55,707 bases of DNA from Hyphomicrobiales bacterium (GCA_900470095.1 UBZM01000015.1:1-55707), one strand, 5' to 3'; numbered from the stretch's first letter, positions 45,642 through 55,261 are shown. Notes: generated by a model not told the origin, from the letters alone. Program-made: numbers and translations.

Positions 45642-48600
45642 ATGGCTAAGCGAGTGACGAATGCAACGATCGAGGCTCTGGCCGCGGTCGAGGCCGCAGC
45701 CTCCCAGAGCGGAACCGGCATGCCGGCGGAGTTTCCGAAGCTGCTCTATGGCCGCGTCGTTGCCGAAGATATCGTCGCGCTCCCGCCTGATCTGCTCGCC
45801 CGGGCCGCCGCTGCCGCCTACCAGCATCTGACCGCGAAGCGCCGGCCCGGCACGCCGAATCTGCGTTTCCGGGACGAGGCGTTCAGCGAGCATGGCCGCG
45901 AACGCCAGATCACGATTCTCGAGGTCGTGAACGATAACAAGGCCTTCCTGCTCGACTCGACGCTGGCTGAACTGACCGAGCAAGGTTACGAACCCCGCCT
46001 CGTCGCCCACCCCATCCTGGCGGTCGTGCGCGATGCCGATGGCGCTTTTCACTCGCTTGCTGGCGAAGCGACCGGGCGTGCTCCGGAAGGCGCGCGCCGC
46101 GAGAGCCTGATCCATATCCATCTCGACCGCATCGACACGCCAGAGGCGCGCGAGCGCCTGAAGACCGGTCTCGAGCGGGTCTATGTCGATGTCGGCCTCG
46201 CGGTCGACGATTGGGCTGCCATGCGCGGGCGAATCACCGAGGTGATCCAGGCCTATCGCTCCAACCCGCCGCCGCTTGCCGAGGACGAGGTCGCTGAGGC
46301 CCTGCAATTCCTCGAATGGATCGCCGGCGATAATTTCACGCTTCTCGGCATTCGAGCCTACCGTTTCCCGGGCGGTGATGCGGCTGCCGACCCAATCGAC
46401 AGTTCGGGCCTCGGCATTCTGCGCGATCCTTCCGTGCGCATGCTGCGCAAGAATCGCGAAATGGTGGTGATGACGCCGGAGATTCGCGCCTTCCTCGCCA
46501 AACCGCAGGCGCTGATCATCACCAAGGCCAACGTCAAGAGCCGCGTGCATCGCCGCGTCCATCTCGACTATATCGGCGTCAAGCTCTTCACCCCCGATGG
46601 CCATCTCGATGGCGAGATGCGCATCGTCGGCCTGCTGACCTCCAACGCCTATACCGGCAGCGCCCGCGCCATTCCCTATCTGCGGCTCAAGGTCGCGCGC
46701 GTCGCCAAGAACACGGGCTTCGACGCCGCGAGCTATTCCGGCCGCGCGCTGCTCAACGTGCTCGATGCCTTTCCGCGTGACGAGCTTTTCCAGATCGACG
46801 GCGAGACCCTCGAACGCTTCGCGCTCGATATCCTGCAGCTGACCGAGCGCCCGCGCATCCGCGCACTGGCCCGCGTCGACGAGTTCGACCGCTTCGTCTC
46901 GATCCTCGTCTTCATTCCCAAGGATCGATACGACACCCAGGTCCGCCGCCGCGTCGGCGAATTCCTGGCTCGGATCTATGAGGGGCGCCTCTCTGCCGCT
47001 TACCCCGCCTATCCGGAAGGCCCGCTGTCCCGCACCCATTACATCATCGGCCGCGACGAAGGCCGCACACCGAGGGTCGATCGCACCACGCTGGAAGCCG
47101 GCATTGCCGCGATCGTGCGGACCTGGGCCGATGGCCTCAAGGACGTGCTCGACGAGCAGAAGGCGGGCCCGGCGGCACGGTCGCTGACCGAGCGCTATGC
47201 CGAGGCCTTTGGCGCCGCCTATCGGGAGCGTTTCTCGGCAACCGATGCTCTCGAAGACATCGACATGCTGCAGAAGCTCACGCCGGAGCGGTCGCGCGCG
47301 GTCAATCTCTATCGCCGCGAGGGCGATACCGCGGCACGGGCCAATCTCAAGGTCTTCTCGAGTGGTTCGCCGATCTCCCTCTCCGCCCGCGTGCCGGTGC
47401 TCGAGAACATGGGCTTCCGCGTCGTCAACGAGCGGACCTTCAACCTGACGCCGGCAGCCAATGGGGTTGAAGCGCCTGAGGCCGCCCGTGTCTGGCTGCA
47501 CGACATGACGCTTGAGCGTGCCGGCGGAGGCGAAATCGATGTCGCCCGCCTCGATCCGACGATCGAAGCAGCCCTGATGGCCCAGTTCCGTGGACTGGCG
47601 GAATCGGACCGTTTCGACCAGCTCGTCCTTGCCGCCGGAATCGCCTGGCGCGAGGCGGCGCTGCTGCGCGCGCTCGGTCGCTATCTCAGGCAGGTCGGTG
47701 CGCCCTACGCCCAGGACTACATCGCCGATGCACTGACCCGCCACCCCGGCATCGCCTCGAAGCTGATCGCCTATTTCGTCGCCAAGTTCGACCCGCATTT
47801 CGATGCGAGCAAGCGCGAGAAGGCGATGCAGGCCGAGCGTGACGGCATCGAAGCTGCGCTCAACGACGTCACCAGCCTGGACGAGGACCGCATCCTGCGG
47901 CGCCTGGTCAACCTGATCGAAGCGGCGCTGCGCACCAATTTCTTCCAGATCGGACCGGATGGCTATCCGCGCAGCACGATCTCGCTGAAATTCGAATGCG
48001 CCAGGCTCGACGACCTGCCATTGCCGCATCCGCTCTACGAGATCTTCGTCTATTCGCCCCGTGTCGAGGGCGTGCACCTGCGCTTCGGCAAGGTCGCGCG
48101 CGGCGGCCTGCGCTGGTCCGACCGGCCGCAGGATTTCCGAACCGAGGTGCTGGGCCTGGTCAAGGCTCAGCAGGTCAAGAATGCCGTGATCGTGCCAGTC
48201 GGCGCCAAGGGCGGCTTCTTCCCCAAGCAGTTGCCGCCGGCGAGCGATCGTCAGGCCTGGATCGCGGAAGGCACGGAGAGCTACCGCATCTTCGTCCGCA
48301 CCCTGCTGGAACTCACCGACAATCTCGACGGCGAGACGGTCATTCCGCCGGCCGACACCGTGCGCCATGATGGCGATGATCCCTATCTCGTCGTCGCCGC
48401 AGACAAGGGCACCGCGACCTTCTCCGATATCGCGAACGCGCTTTCGATCGAGAAGGGGCATTGGCTCGGCGATGCCTTCGCCTCTGGCGGTAGCCAGGGC
48501 TATGACCACAAGAAGATGGGCATCACCGCACGCGGCGCCTGGGAGGCCGTGAAGCGGCATTTTCGCGAGATCGACATCGACATCCAGTCGACCCCCTTCT

Positions 48601-50486
48601 CGGTCGCGGGTGTCGGCGATATGTCCGGCGACGTTTTCGGCAACGGCATGCTGCTCTCGCCGGCGATCAAGCTTGTGGCCGCCTTCGACCACCGCGACAT
48701 CTTCCTCGACCCGGAGCCCGATCCCGCAGCGTCGCTGGCCGAACGCGAACGCCTGTTCGCGCTGCCCCGCTCCTCCTGGCAGGACTACGATAAGTCGCTG
48801 ATCTCCAAGGGCGGCGGCGTATTCTCACGCCAGGCCAAGAGCATCCCGCTCTCCCCGGTGCTGCGCGCGCTGCTTGATCTCGACAAGGCGGAAGTCACGC
48901 CACCCGAACTGATGACCGCAATCCTGAAGGCGCGGGTCGATCTGCTCTGGTTCGGCGGCATCGGCACCTATATCCGCGCGACCGACGAGACCGATGCTCA
49001 GGTTGGCGATCGCGCCAATGACGCGATCCGGGTCGCCGGCGCCGATCTGCGGGCCCGAGTCGTCGGCGAGGGCGCTAATCTGGGCTGCACCCAGCGCGGC
49101 CGCATCGAAGCCGCGCGCAACGGTGTCAGGATCAACACCGATGCCATCGACAACTCCGCCGGCGTCAACACCTCCGACGTCGAGGTCAATATCAAGATCG
49201 CGCTGGCTGGCCCCGTCCGCGACGGGCGCCTGCCTGAGAAGAAGCGCAACGCCCTGCTCGTCGACATGACCGACGAGGTCGGCCTCCTCGTCCTGCGCAA
49301 CAACTACCTGCAGAGCCTGGCGCTATCGCTGACCGAGGCCCAGGGCGCGGCGGCAACGCCAGCGCTGCGCCGCCTGATGCTGACGCTGGAAGCTCAGGGG
49401 CGCCTCGATCGCTCGGTCGAGTTCCTGCCGACCGATATGGTGCTCGCTGAGCGCGAGAAGCGGGGCGAGGGCCTGACCCGGCCGGAACTTGCCGTGCTGC
49501 TGGCCTATGCCAAGCTCGCCCTCCACGATGCCCTGCTGGAATCGGCCATTCCGGACGATCGCTATCTCAACAACGAGCTCGCCCGTTATTTCCCGAAGGC
49601 ATTGCGCGACCAGTACGGCGCCGAGATTGCCAGCCACAAGCTACGTCGCGAGATCGTCGCAACCCAACTCGCCAATGCCATCATCAATCGTGGCGGCCCC
49701 GCCATCGTCTCGACCCTGGCCGGCCAGACACGTGCCGACGCACCGGCGATCGCCGCGGCCTACGCGATTGCGCGTGACTCCTTCGATCTGATCGCCTTGA
49801 ACGCCGCAATCGATGCGCTCGACGCCAAGATCCCTGGCAAGACCCAGATCGGGCTATACGCCGCAGCTCAGGAACTCGTCACCGACAGGATGAGCTGGTT
49901 CCTGCGTCGGGGCGCCGCCAAGCCGGGTTCGATCGAGCAAACGGTTGCGCATTACGCGAGAGGCGTCTCGGCGCTCGCCGGCGAACTCGACAGCCTGCTG
50001 CCCGAGGCGGCCGCCCAGGCGCGCACGGCCCGCATCGCCGTACTCGTCTCCGAATCAGTGCCTGAACCCCTCGCCGCGCAGATTGCCAGCCTGCCCGCGC
50101 TTGCCCAGGCAACCGACATCGTTGACATCGCCGACCGGACCAAGCGGTCGATTTCCGAGGTTGCGCGGATTCATTTCGGTGCCGATTCGGTCTTCGGACT
50201 GTCCAGCCTCGCGGCTGCGGCCGCAGCCGTGCCGGCAAGCGATGATTATGAGCGCCTGGCCCGCGACCGCGCCATCGAAACGCTGGTCGATGCTCATGCC
50301 GGGCTGACGCAGGAGATCGCCTCGGGCGCAACCGGTTCCGACACCCTCGACGGCTGGCTGGCCGAGCGTGGCGCTGAGGCCGATCGAACCCGCGCAACGG
50401 TTTCGGCGATTACGATGTCGGGCCTCTCACTGCCGAAATTGATGGTCGCAGCCGGCATGCTCGCCGATCTGCCCAGAAAGCTCTGA
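45642..50486 (+). CDS. NAD-specific glutamate dehydrogenase, 180-kDa type
   Basis: 1614-residue L-glutamate dehydrogenase of the GDH180 family, which deaminates glutamate to 2-oxoglutarate for catabolism. The long N-terminal third holds ACT-like regulatory modules. The catalytic core lies at about 800-1200 with Lys856 in PVGAKGGFFPKQ and the FGKVARGGLRWSDRPQDF segment. The C-terminus is a helical extension. ATG 45642 follows GAGGG. It forms a natural nitrogen-related neighbour of glnK-amtB 3 kb away, although they are not one operon. Trm112 follows by nine bases. Confidence 0.96.
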   Translation: MAKRVTNATIEALAAVEAAASQSGTGMPAEFPKLLYGRVVAEDIVALPPDLLARAAAAAYQHLTAKRRPGTPNLRFRDEAFSEHGRERQITILEVVNDNKAFLLDSTLAELTEQGYEPRLVAHPILAVVRDADGAFHSLAGEATGRAPEGARRESLIHIHLDRIDTPEARERLKTGLERVYVDVGLAVDDWAAMRGRITEVIQAYRSNPPPLAEDEVAEALQFLEWIAGDNFTLLGIRAYRFPGGDAAADPIDSSGLGILRDPSVRMLRKNREMVVMTPEIRAFLAKPQALIITKANVKSRVHRRVHLDYIGVKLFTPDGHLDGEMRIVGLLTSNAYTGSARAIPYLRLKVARVAKNTGFDAASYSGRALLNVLDAFPRDELFQIDGETLERFALDILQLTERPRIRALARVDEFDRFVSILVFIPKDRYDTQVRRRVGEFLARIYEGRLSAAYPAYPEGPLSRTHYIIGRDEGRTPRVDRTTLEAGIAAIVRTWADGLKDVLDEQKAGPAARSLTERYAEAFGAAYRERFSATDALEDIDMLQKLTPERSRAVNLYRREGDTAARANLKVFSSGSPISLSARVPVLENMGFRVVNERTFNLTPAANGVEAPEAARVWLHDMTLERAGGGEIDVARLDPTIEAALMAQFRGLAESDRFDQLVLAAGIAWREAALLRALGRYLRQVGAPYAQDYIADALTRHPGIASKLIAYFVAKFDPHFDASKREKAMQAERDGIEAALNDVTSLDEDRILRRLVNLIEAALRTNFFQIGPDGYPRSTISLKFECARLDDLPLPHPLYEIFVYSPRVEGVHLRFGKVARGGLRWSDRPQDFRTEVLGLVKAQQVKNAVIVPVGAKGGFFPKQLPPASDRQAWIAEGTESYRIFVRTLLELTDNLDGETVIPPADTVRHDGDDPYLVVAADKGTATFSDIANALSIEKGHWLGDAFASGGSQGYDHKKMGITARGAWEAVKRHFREIDIDIQSTPFSVAGVGDMSGDVFGNGMLLSPAIKLVAAFDHRDIFLDPEPDPAASLAERERLFALPRSSWQDYDKSLISKGGGVFSRQAKSIPLSPVLRALLDLDKAEVTPPELMTAILKARVDLLWFGGIGTYIRATDETDAQVGDRANDAIRVAGADLRARVVGEGANLGCTQRGRIEAARNGVRINTDAIDNSAGVNTSDVEVNIKIALAGPVRDGRLPEKKRNALLVDMTDEVGLLVLRNNYLQSLALSLTEAQGAAATPALRRLMLTLEAQGRLDRSVEFLPTDMVLAEREKRGEGLTRPELAVLLAYAKLALHDALLESAIPDDRYLNNELARYFPKALRDQYGAEIASHKLRREIVATQLANAIINRGGPAIVSTLAGQTRADAPAIAAAYAIARDSFDLIALNAAIDALDAKIPGKTQIGLYAAAQELVTDRMSWFLRRGAAKPGSIEQTVAHYARGVSALAGELDSLLPEAAAQARTARIAVLVSESVPEPLAAQIASLPALAQATDIVDIADRTKRSISEVARIHFGADSVFGLSSLAAAAAAVPASDDYERLARDRAIETLVDAHAGLTQEIASGATGSDTLDGWLAERGAEADRTRATVSAITMSGLSLPKLMVAAGMLADLPRKL

Positions 50487-50495
50487 GAAGAGACC

Positions 50496-50699
50496 ATGAC
50501 CGAGACCGAACGCGACATGCCTGCCACCCGGATCGATCCGAAACTGCTCGAGATCCTGGTTTGCCCGGTGACCAAGAGCACGCTCGAATACGATGCGGCC
50601 AGGCAGGAGCTGATCAGCCGCGCAGCCAAGCTCGCCTATCCGATCCGCGACGGCATTCCGATCATGCTGCCGGAAGAGGCACGGCAGATCGAGGGATAG
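50496..50699 (+). CDS. Trm112-family small protein (UPF0434/YcaR)
   Basis: 67-residue protein with the Trm112 core: [17 protein letters not shown] then [20 protein letters not shown]. Bacterial versions retain only one cysteine of the zinc site, as here. Starts are possible at ATG 50496 or 50517. It follows NAD-GDH by nine bases and is probably on the same transcript. Function in bacteria is not established. Confidence 0.9.
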   Translation: MTETERDMPATRIDPKLLEILVCPVTKSTLEYDAARQELISRAAKLAYPIRDGIPIMLPEEARQIEG

Positions 50700-50733
50700 A
50701 TCCCACTCTCCAGGCGCCTTCGGAGCGATCAGT

Positions 50734-50762
50734 GTCATGGTCGGGCCTGTCCCGACCATGAC
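50734..50762. repeat. GTCATGGTCGGG palindrome between convergent genes
   Basis: Perfect 12-base arms GTCATGGTCGGG and CCCGACCATGAC with loop CCTGT. It lies between convergent Trm112 and ubiH-like genes and resembles the palindrome at 9211. Widely dispersed elements of this form are known in the order; here it likely terminates both transcripts. Confidence 0.8.
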
Positions 50763-50771
50763 CGTCTCGTC

Positions 50772-52022
50772 TTAGAGCGCCTCGCCTCTGAGCAGGCGCG
50801 GCGGTTCCCCAGCCAGTCCCGCCGCCTCCCGGATGAAGAAGCGTTTCAGCCCCGGCATCCGATCGACCAGCCCGAGCCCGAAATCGCGGGCCAGGCGGAA
50901 TGGCGTCACGTCATTTGAAAACAGCCGATTAAGCCCGTCAGTCACAGCGCCCATCGCGACCGTGTCGAAACGCCGGGCGCTTTCATAACCTCCGAGAACG
51001 TCGGCGCTGCCTGGATCGAGTCCGAGCCGTGCCGCATCGACGATCGCCTCGGCCAGGGCCGCGACATCCTTCAGCCCAAGATTGAGCCCCTGGCCGGCAA
51101 TCGGATGGATCAGGTGAGCGGCGTCGCCAAGCAGCGCCAGCCTGTCGCCAACGAAGCGACGCGCCACGCCAAAGCCGAGCGGCATCGCCGTGACCTTGCT
51201 CTCCAGCGCAAGCTCACCAAGCTCCAGTCCGAAGCGCCGCTCGATCTCGTCGAGCATATCGGCCTCGTCGAGCGAGAGCAGCGCCGCGACATTCTCCTCG
51301 CGCTCCGTCCAGACGATCGAAGAGCGGTGCCCCAGCCTGCCGCCGTCGCTGAGCGGCAGGATCGCGAAGGGCCCGGATGGCAGGAAATGTTCGACCGCCC
51401 GCCCGTCATGGGGCCGCTCATGGCTCAGCGTCGCAACGAGCCCGGACTGGTGGTAGGACCAGCCGACCCAGCCGATGCCGGCACGTTCGCGCAGCCGCGA
51501 ACGTGCGCCATCCGCGGCTACGAGCAGCAGCGCCGTGATGCGCTCGCCCCCCGCATAGGTGATCTCGATGGCGTCGTCCTGCGCATCGAAGCCGCGAACG
51601 CCCTCCGGCCGCATCTCGACATTCGCTTCACGGCAGGCGCTTAGCAGCGCAGTCATCAGCGCCATGTTCTCGACCATGTGGGCGAAGGATTGTCCGGGTT
51701 CGATCTCGCCGTCAAAGGTCAGGAAGACCGGGCGCACCACGTCTGGATTGCGGCTGTCGGTTATGACCATTTCCGTCATCGCGGCAGAGCTGACAGCAAT
51801 GGCTTCCCAGACGCCCAGCACCTCCAGCATGTTGCGTGCCGCTGCCGCCACGGCGTAGGCACGGTTGTCCTGACGCGGCGGTGCCGCAAGTGCCGGGTCC
51901 GCCAGGACGATCGCATAAGCCTCGCCGAGCGCGCGCTTCAGCGCCAGCGCCAGCGAAAGCCCGGCGACGCCGCCACCCGCGATCACGATCCGCCTGTCGG
52001 AATGGCCGGTCTGCTGCCCCAT
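50772..52022 (-). CDS. UbiH/UbiF/Coq6 family FAD-dependent ubiquinone hydroxylase
   Basis: 416-residue flavin monooxygenase that hydroxylates the ubiquinone ring. The FAD site is IAGGGVAGLSLALAL at the N-terminus. The second motif is GDAAHLIHPIAGQGLNLGLKD near residue 300. ATG 52022 (MGQQTGHSD) is preferred; an upstream ATG adds an Arg-rich leader. UbiH, UbiF and UbiL cannot be told apart by eye, so no symbol is given. It is divergent from tesB. Confidence 0.9.
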   Translation of the reverse strand: MGQQTGHSDRRIVIAGGGVAGLSLALALKRALGEAYAIVLADPALAAPPRQDNRAYAVAAAARNMLEVLGVWEAIAVSSAAMTEMVITDSRNPDVVRPVFLTFDGEIEPGQSFAHMVENMALMTALLSACREANVEMRPEGVRGFDAQDDAIEITYAGGERITALLLVAADGARSRLRERAGIGWVGWSYHQSGLVATLSHERPHDGRAVEHFLPSGPFAILPLSDGGRLGHRSSIVWTEREENVAALLSLDEADMLDEIERRFGLELGELALESKVTAMPLGFGVARRFVGDRLALLGDAAHLIHPIAGQGLNLGLKDVAALAEAIVDAARLGLDPGSADVLGGYESARRFDTVAMGAVTDGLNRLFSNDVTPFRLARDFGLGLVDRMPGLKRFFIREAAGLAGEPPRLLRGEAL

Positions 52023-52172
52023 CGTCCTGCTCCTGCGCCTCATGCCGACCACGCCTGGACCAGCGCTTGACGACGCCCGGTGCGTCGGTGCTGATGCGGA
52101 GGATACGGCGGAACCGTCTTCGGCTCAGCCGGCCCGCCCGTCAATCCGCCCGCCAGTCGAGCCTGAAGAACC

Positions 52173-53039
52173 ATGTCCCAGATCAGCGACTCCCTGATGT
52201 CGATCCTCGACCTCGAGCGGCTGGAGCGCAATCTGTTCCGCGGTCGCAGCCCCAAGATCGGCTGGCAGCGGGTCTTCGGCGGGCAGGTCATCGGGCAGGC
52301 TCTCTACGCCGCCTGCCAGACTGTGGAAGGCCGCAAGCCGCACTCCCTGCACGCCTATTTCCTGCTGCCGGGCGACCCCGAGACTCCGATCATCTACGAG
52401 GTTGAAAGGCTGCGCGACGGCCGCTCGTTCACGACACGGCGCGTGCTGGCGATCCAGCATGGCGAGGCGATCTTCTCGATGTCGGCTTCGTTCCAGGCCG
52501 AGGAACCCGGCTATGAGCATCAGATGCCGATGCCGGACGTGCCGATGCCGGAGGAGCTGCCGAACCGGGAGGAGATGCAGCGCAGCGTATTGCCGCATAT
52601 GCCCGACGCCGTGCGCGCCTATTACCAGCGCGAGCGCCCGATCGAGATTCGGCCCGTAGAGCTCCAGCGCTACGCCACTGGCGAGAAGATGGAGCCGAAG
52701 TTCAATGTCTGGATCCGGTCGATGCAGCCCTTGCCCGATGATCCGGCGGTCCATCAGAGCGTGCTTGCCTATGCGTCGGATCTGATGCTGCTCGATTCGA
52801 GCCTCATCGCGCATGGCAAGACCGTGTTCGACAGGCAGATCCAGGGCGCGAGCCTCGATCATGCGCTCTGGTTTCACCGCCCCTTCCGCGCCGACGACTG
52901 GCTGCTCTACGCCCAGGACAGCCCCTCGACCTCGGGCGCGCGCGGGTTCTCGCGCGGCCTCGTTTTCGATCGCCAGGGCAAGCTCGTCGCGTCCGTGGCG
53001 CAGGAAGGCCTGATCCGGCCGCGCCCGGACCGGGAATGA
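52173..53039 (+). CDS. tesB: Acyl-CoA thioesterase II
   Basis: 288-residue double hot-dog thioesterase. VFGGQVIGQALYAACQTV and HSLHAYFLLPGDPETPIIYE are TesB signatures. In the second half LDHALWFHRPFRADDWLLY carries the conserved catalytic region. It cleaves medium- and long-chain acyl-CoA. ATG at 52173 (MSQISDSLMSILDLE) is the family start. A terminator at 53096 closes it before the glnK promoter. Confidence 0.94.
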   Translation: MSQISDSLMSILDLERLERNLFRGRSPKIGWQRVFGGQVIGQALYAACQTVEGRKPHSLHAYFLLPGDPETPIIYEVERLRDGRSFTTRRVLAIQHGEAIFSMSASFQAEEPGYEHQMPMPDVPMPEELPNREEMQRSVLPHMPDAVRAYYQRERPIEIRPVELQRYATGEKMEPKFNVWIRSMQPLPDDPAVHQSVLAYASDLMLLDSSLIAHGKTVFDRQIQGASLDHALWFHRPFRADDWLLYAQDSPSTSGARGFSRGLVFDRQGKLVASVAQEGLIRPRPDRE

Positions 53040-53073
53040 GCGCTTTCTAAGCACAAGCACAGCAACCAAGCAT

Positions 53074-53092
53074 TTGCCTGTTTATTAGGCAA
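53074..53092. promoter_or_regulatory. Inverted repeat upstream of the glnK promoter (possible enhancer site)
   Basis: TTGCCT and AGGCAA flank a 7-base AT-rich spacer. The centre lies about 107 bases upstream of the transcription start implied by the sigma-54 motif, the distance at which NtrC dimers bind. It only partly resembles the NtrC consensus TGCACC-N5-GGTGCA. Confidence 0.35.
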
Positions 53093-53095
53093 TCA

Positions 53096-53127
53096 CCCCG
53101 CGCCGAGAGGCGTGACGGGGCGTTTTT
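53096..53127 (+). terminator. tesB intrinsic terminator
   Basis: CCCCGCGCC and GGCG...CGGGG form a bulged stem with loop GAGA, followed by CGTTTTT. It lies 57 bases after the tesB stop and upstream of the glnK promoter. Confidence 0.7.
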
Positions 53128-53163
53128 CCTTGGCCCATCCGCTCATGGGGCCCCTCCGGCAGT

Positions 53164-53179
53164 TGGCACGGGCCTTGAA
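53164..53179 (+). promoter_or_regulatory. Sigma-54 (RpoN) promoter for glnK-amtB
   Basis: TGGCACG-GGCC-TTGAA matches the RpoN consensus TGGCACG-N4-TTGCW with correct spacing between the -24 GG and the -12 element. The -12 dinucleotide is GA instead of GC. It lies about 100 bases before the glnK ATG, which fits nitrogen-controlled transcription through NtrC. Confidence 0.7.
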
Positions 53180-53193
53180 TTGACCGGCCGTGA

Positions 53194-53616
<423 letters not shown>

Positions 53617-53648
53617 TCCTCTCGATCTCAGTCCAGGAGTTTCCAACG

Positions 53649-55127
53649 ATGAATTTCAAGACCCCATTGCGGGCCGGGCTGGTCGGAGCGGCGCTGGCCG
53701 CGACCACGGCGGTCGCGCTGGCCCAGACAGCAGCGACTCCCGCGGCGCCGGTGCCGAACAAGGGCGACACCGCCTTCATGATGAGCTCGACCGTGCTCGT
53801 GCTGCTGATGACGATTCCCGGCCTCGCCCTGTTCTATGGCGGCCTGGTGCGCAGCAAGAACATGCTCTCGGTGCTGACCCAGGTCTTCGCCATCGTCTGC
53901 ATGGTCAGCCTGCTCTGGGTGATCTACGGCTACTCCCTCGCCTTCACAAATGGCGGCGGCCTGAACGATTTCGTCGGCGGCTTCTCGAAGGCTTTCCTAC
54001 GCGGCGTCGACGGCAACTCGGTCGCGGCGACCTTCTCGAACGGCGTCGTCATCCCCGAATACGTCTATATCTGCTTTCAGATGACCTTCGCCTGCATTAC
54101 GCCGGCCCTGATCGTTGGGGCCTTCGCCGAGCGGATCAAATTCTCGGCGCTGATGCTGTTCACAGCCCTGTGGGTCACCTTCATCTATTTCCCGATGGCC
54201 CACATGGTCTGGTACTGGGGCGGTCCCGATGCCGTCGGCAATGCGGCCAAGGCCGTCGCTGAGGCGGGTCCCGATGCCAAGGCAGCCGCGACCGCGGCGC
54301 TCGACGCCGTCAACGCCGATGCCGGCATGCTCTTCAAATGGGGTGCGCTCGACTTCGCCGGCGGCACCGTCGTCCACATCAATGCGGGCATCGCTGGCCT
54401 CGTCGGGTGCATGCTGCTCGGCAAGCGCGTCGGCTACGGCAAGGAATTGATGGCCCCGCACTCGCTGACCATGACGCTGATCGGCGCAGCCCTGCTCTGG
54501 GTCGGCTGGTTCGGTTTCAATGCCGGCTCGAATCTCGAGGCCAACGGCACCGCCGCGCTCGCCATGATGAACACCTTCGTCGCCACGGCGGCAGCAGCGC
54601 TCGGCTGGCTCTTCGTCGAGTGGGCGGCCAAGGGCAAACCCTCGCTGCTCGGCATGGTCTCGGGCGCGGTGGCCGGTCTCGTTGCCGTCACGCCGGCCGC
54701 CGGCTTCGCCGGTCCGATGGGTTCGATCGTGCTCGGTCTGGTCGCCGGCGCCGTCTGCTTCGTCTTCTGCTCCACCGTCAAAAATGCGCTCGGCTATGAC
54801 GATTCGCTCGACGTGTTCGGCATCCACTGCGTCGGCGGCATCATCGGCGCGCTGGCCACCGGCATCCTGGTCAATCAGGCGCTCGGCGGCGGCGGCATCC
54901 CGGACTATGTCTCCAAGCCGGGCGAGCTCGTCACCGCGGCCTATGAATTCGGGCCGGCATTCCTGGCCCAGGCCAAGGCCGTTCTCTTCACGCTCGTCTT
55001 CAGCGGCGTCGGCTCGCTGATCCTTTACAAGATCGTCGACGTCGTCGTCGGCTTGCGCGTCACCACGGATCAGGAGCGCGAGGGTCTCGACATCGCCGAG
55101 CACGGCGAGCGCGCCTACAGCATGTGA
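53649..55127 (+). CDS. amtB: Ammonium transporter AmtB
   Basis: 492-residue trimeric ammonium channel with a cleavable signal peptide (cleavage after ALAQ, near residue 26) and 11 further membrane helices. GALDFAGGTVVHINAGIAGL and WFGFNAGSN are Amt signatures, and the pore histidines appear in VVHIN and FGIHCVGG. A 33-residue Ala/Lys/Asp-rich loop between YWGG and GMLFKW is longer than in E. coli AmtB. It is cotranscribed with glnK and followed by a strong hairpin. Confidence 0.96.
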   Translation: MNFKTPLRAGLVGAALAATTAVALAQTAATPAAPVPNKGDTAFMMSSTVLVLLMTIPGLALFYGGLVRSKNMLSVLTQVFAIVCMVSLLWVIYGYSLAFTNGGGLNDFVGGFSKAFLRGVDGNSVAATFSNGVVIPEYVYICFQMTFACITPALIVGAFAERIKFSALMLFTALWVTFIYFPMAHMVWYWGGPDAVGNAAKAVAEAGPDAKAAATAALDAVNADAGMLFKWGALDFAGGTVVHINAGIAGLVGCMLLGKRVGYGKELMAPHSLTMTLIGAALLWVGWFGFNAGSNLEANGTAALAMMNTFVATAAAALGWLFVEWAAKGKPSLLGMVSGAVAGLVAVTPAAGFAGPMGSIVLGLVAGAVCFVFCSTVKNALGYDDSLDVFGIHCVGGIIGALATGILVNQALGGGGIPDYVSKPGELVTAAYEFGPAFLAQAKAVLFTLVFSGVGSLILYKIVDVVVGLRVTTDQEREGLDIAEHGERAYSM

Positions 55128-55137
55128 GCGCGTCCAC

Positions 55138-55153
55138 CGCTTCACGTGAAACA
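55138..55153. promoter_or_regulatory. parS-like ParB-binding site, copy 2
   Basis: Matches 14 of 16 positions of TGTTTCACGTGAAACA, with the same core TTCACGTGAAACAGG as the site at 6118. It lies just after amtB and overlaps the base of the amtB terminator hairpin. ParB binding is inferred. Confidence 0.5.
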
Positions 55154-55188
55154 GGCCCCGGCGGTCTCCCGCCGGGGCCTGTTTCATG
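55145..55188 (+). terminator. amtB terminator hairpin
   Basis: Stem of up to 20 bp built on AAACAGGCCCCGGCGG and CCGCCGGGGCCTGTTT with loop TCTC. No long U-tract follows, but the exceptional stability and position after amtB favour a terminator. Confidence 0.75.
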
Positions 55189-55246
55189 GTAACTCCGCCC
55201 GAAGAAGCAGACCGATCGAACCGCCCGACAGGCGTCCCCTTCAAGG

Positions 55247-55261
55247 TTAAGCGGGTCTTAA
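55247..55261. promoter_or_regulatory. CtrA-type binding box upstream of ftsK
   Basis: TTAA-N7-TTAA, the consensus of the alphaproteobacterial cell-cycle regulator CtrA, here within a perfect inverted repeat GGTTAAG/CTTAACC. It lies 76-90 bases before the ftsK ATG. Confidence 0.55.

Noticed and set aside
45444..48692. 1082-residue open frame on the minus strand opposite the glutamate dehydrogenase gene
   Set aside because: It mirrors the codon structure of a well-conserved gene and shows no recognisable domain; codon bias explains it.
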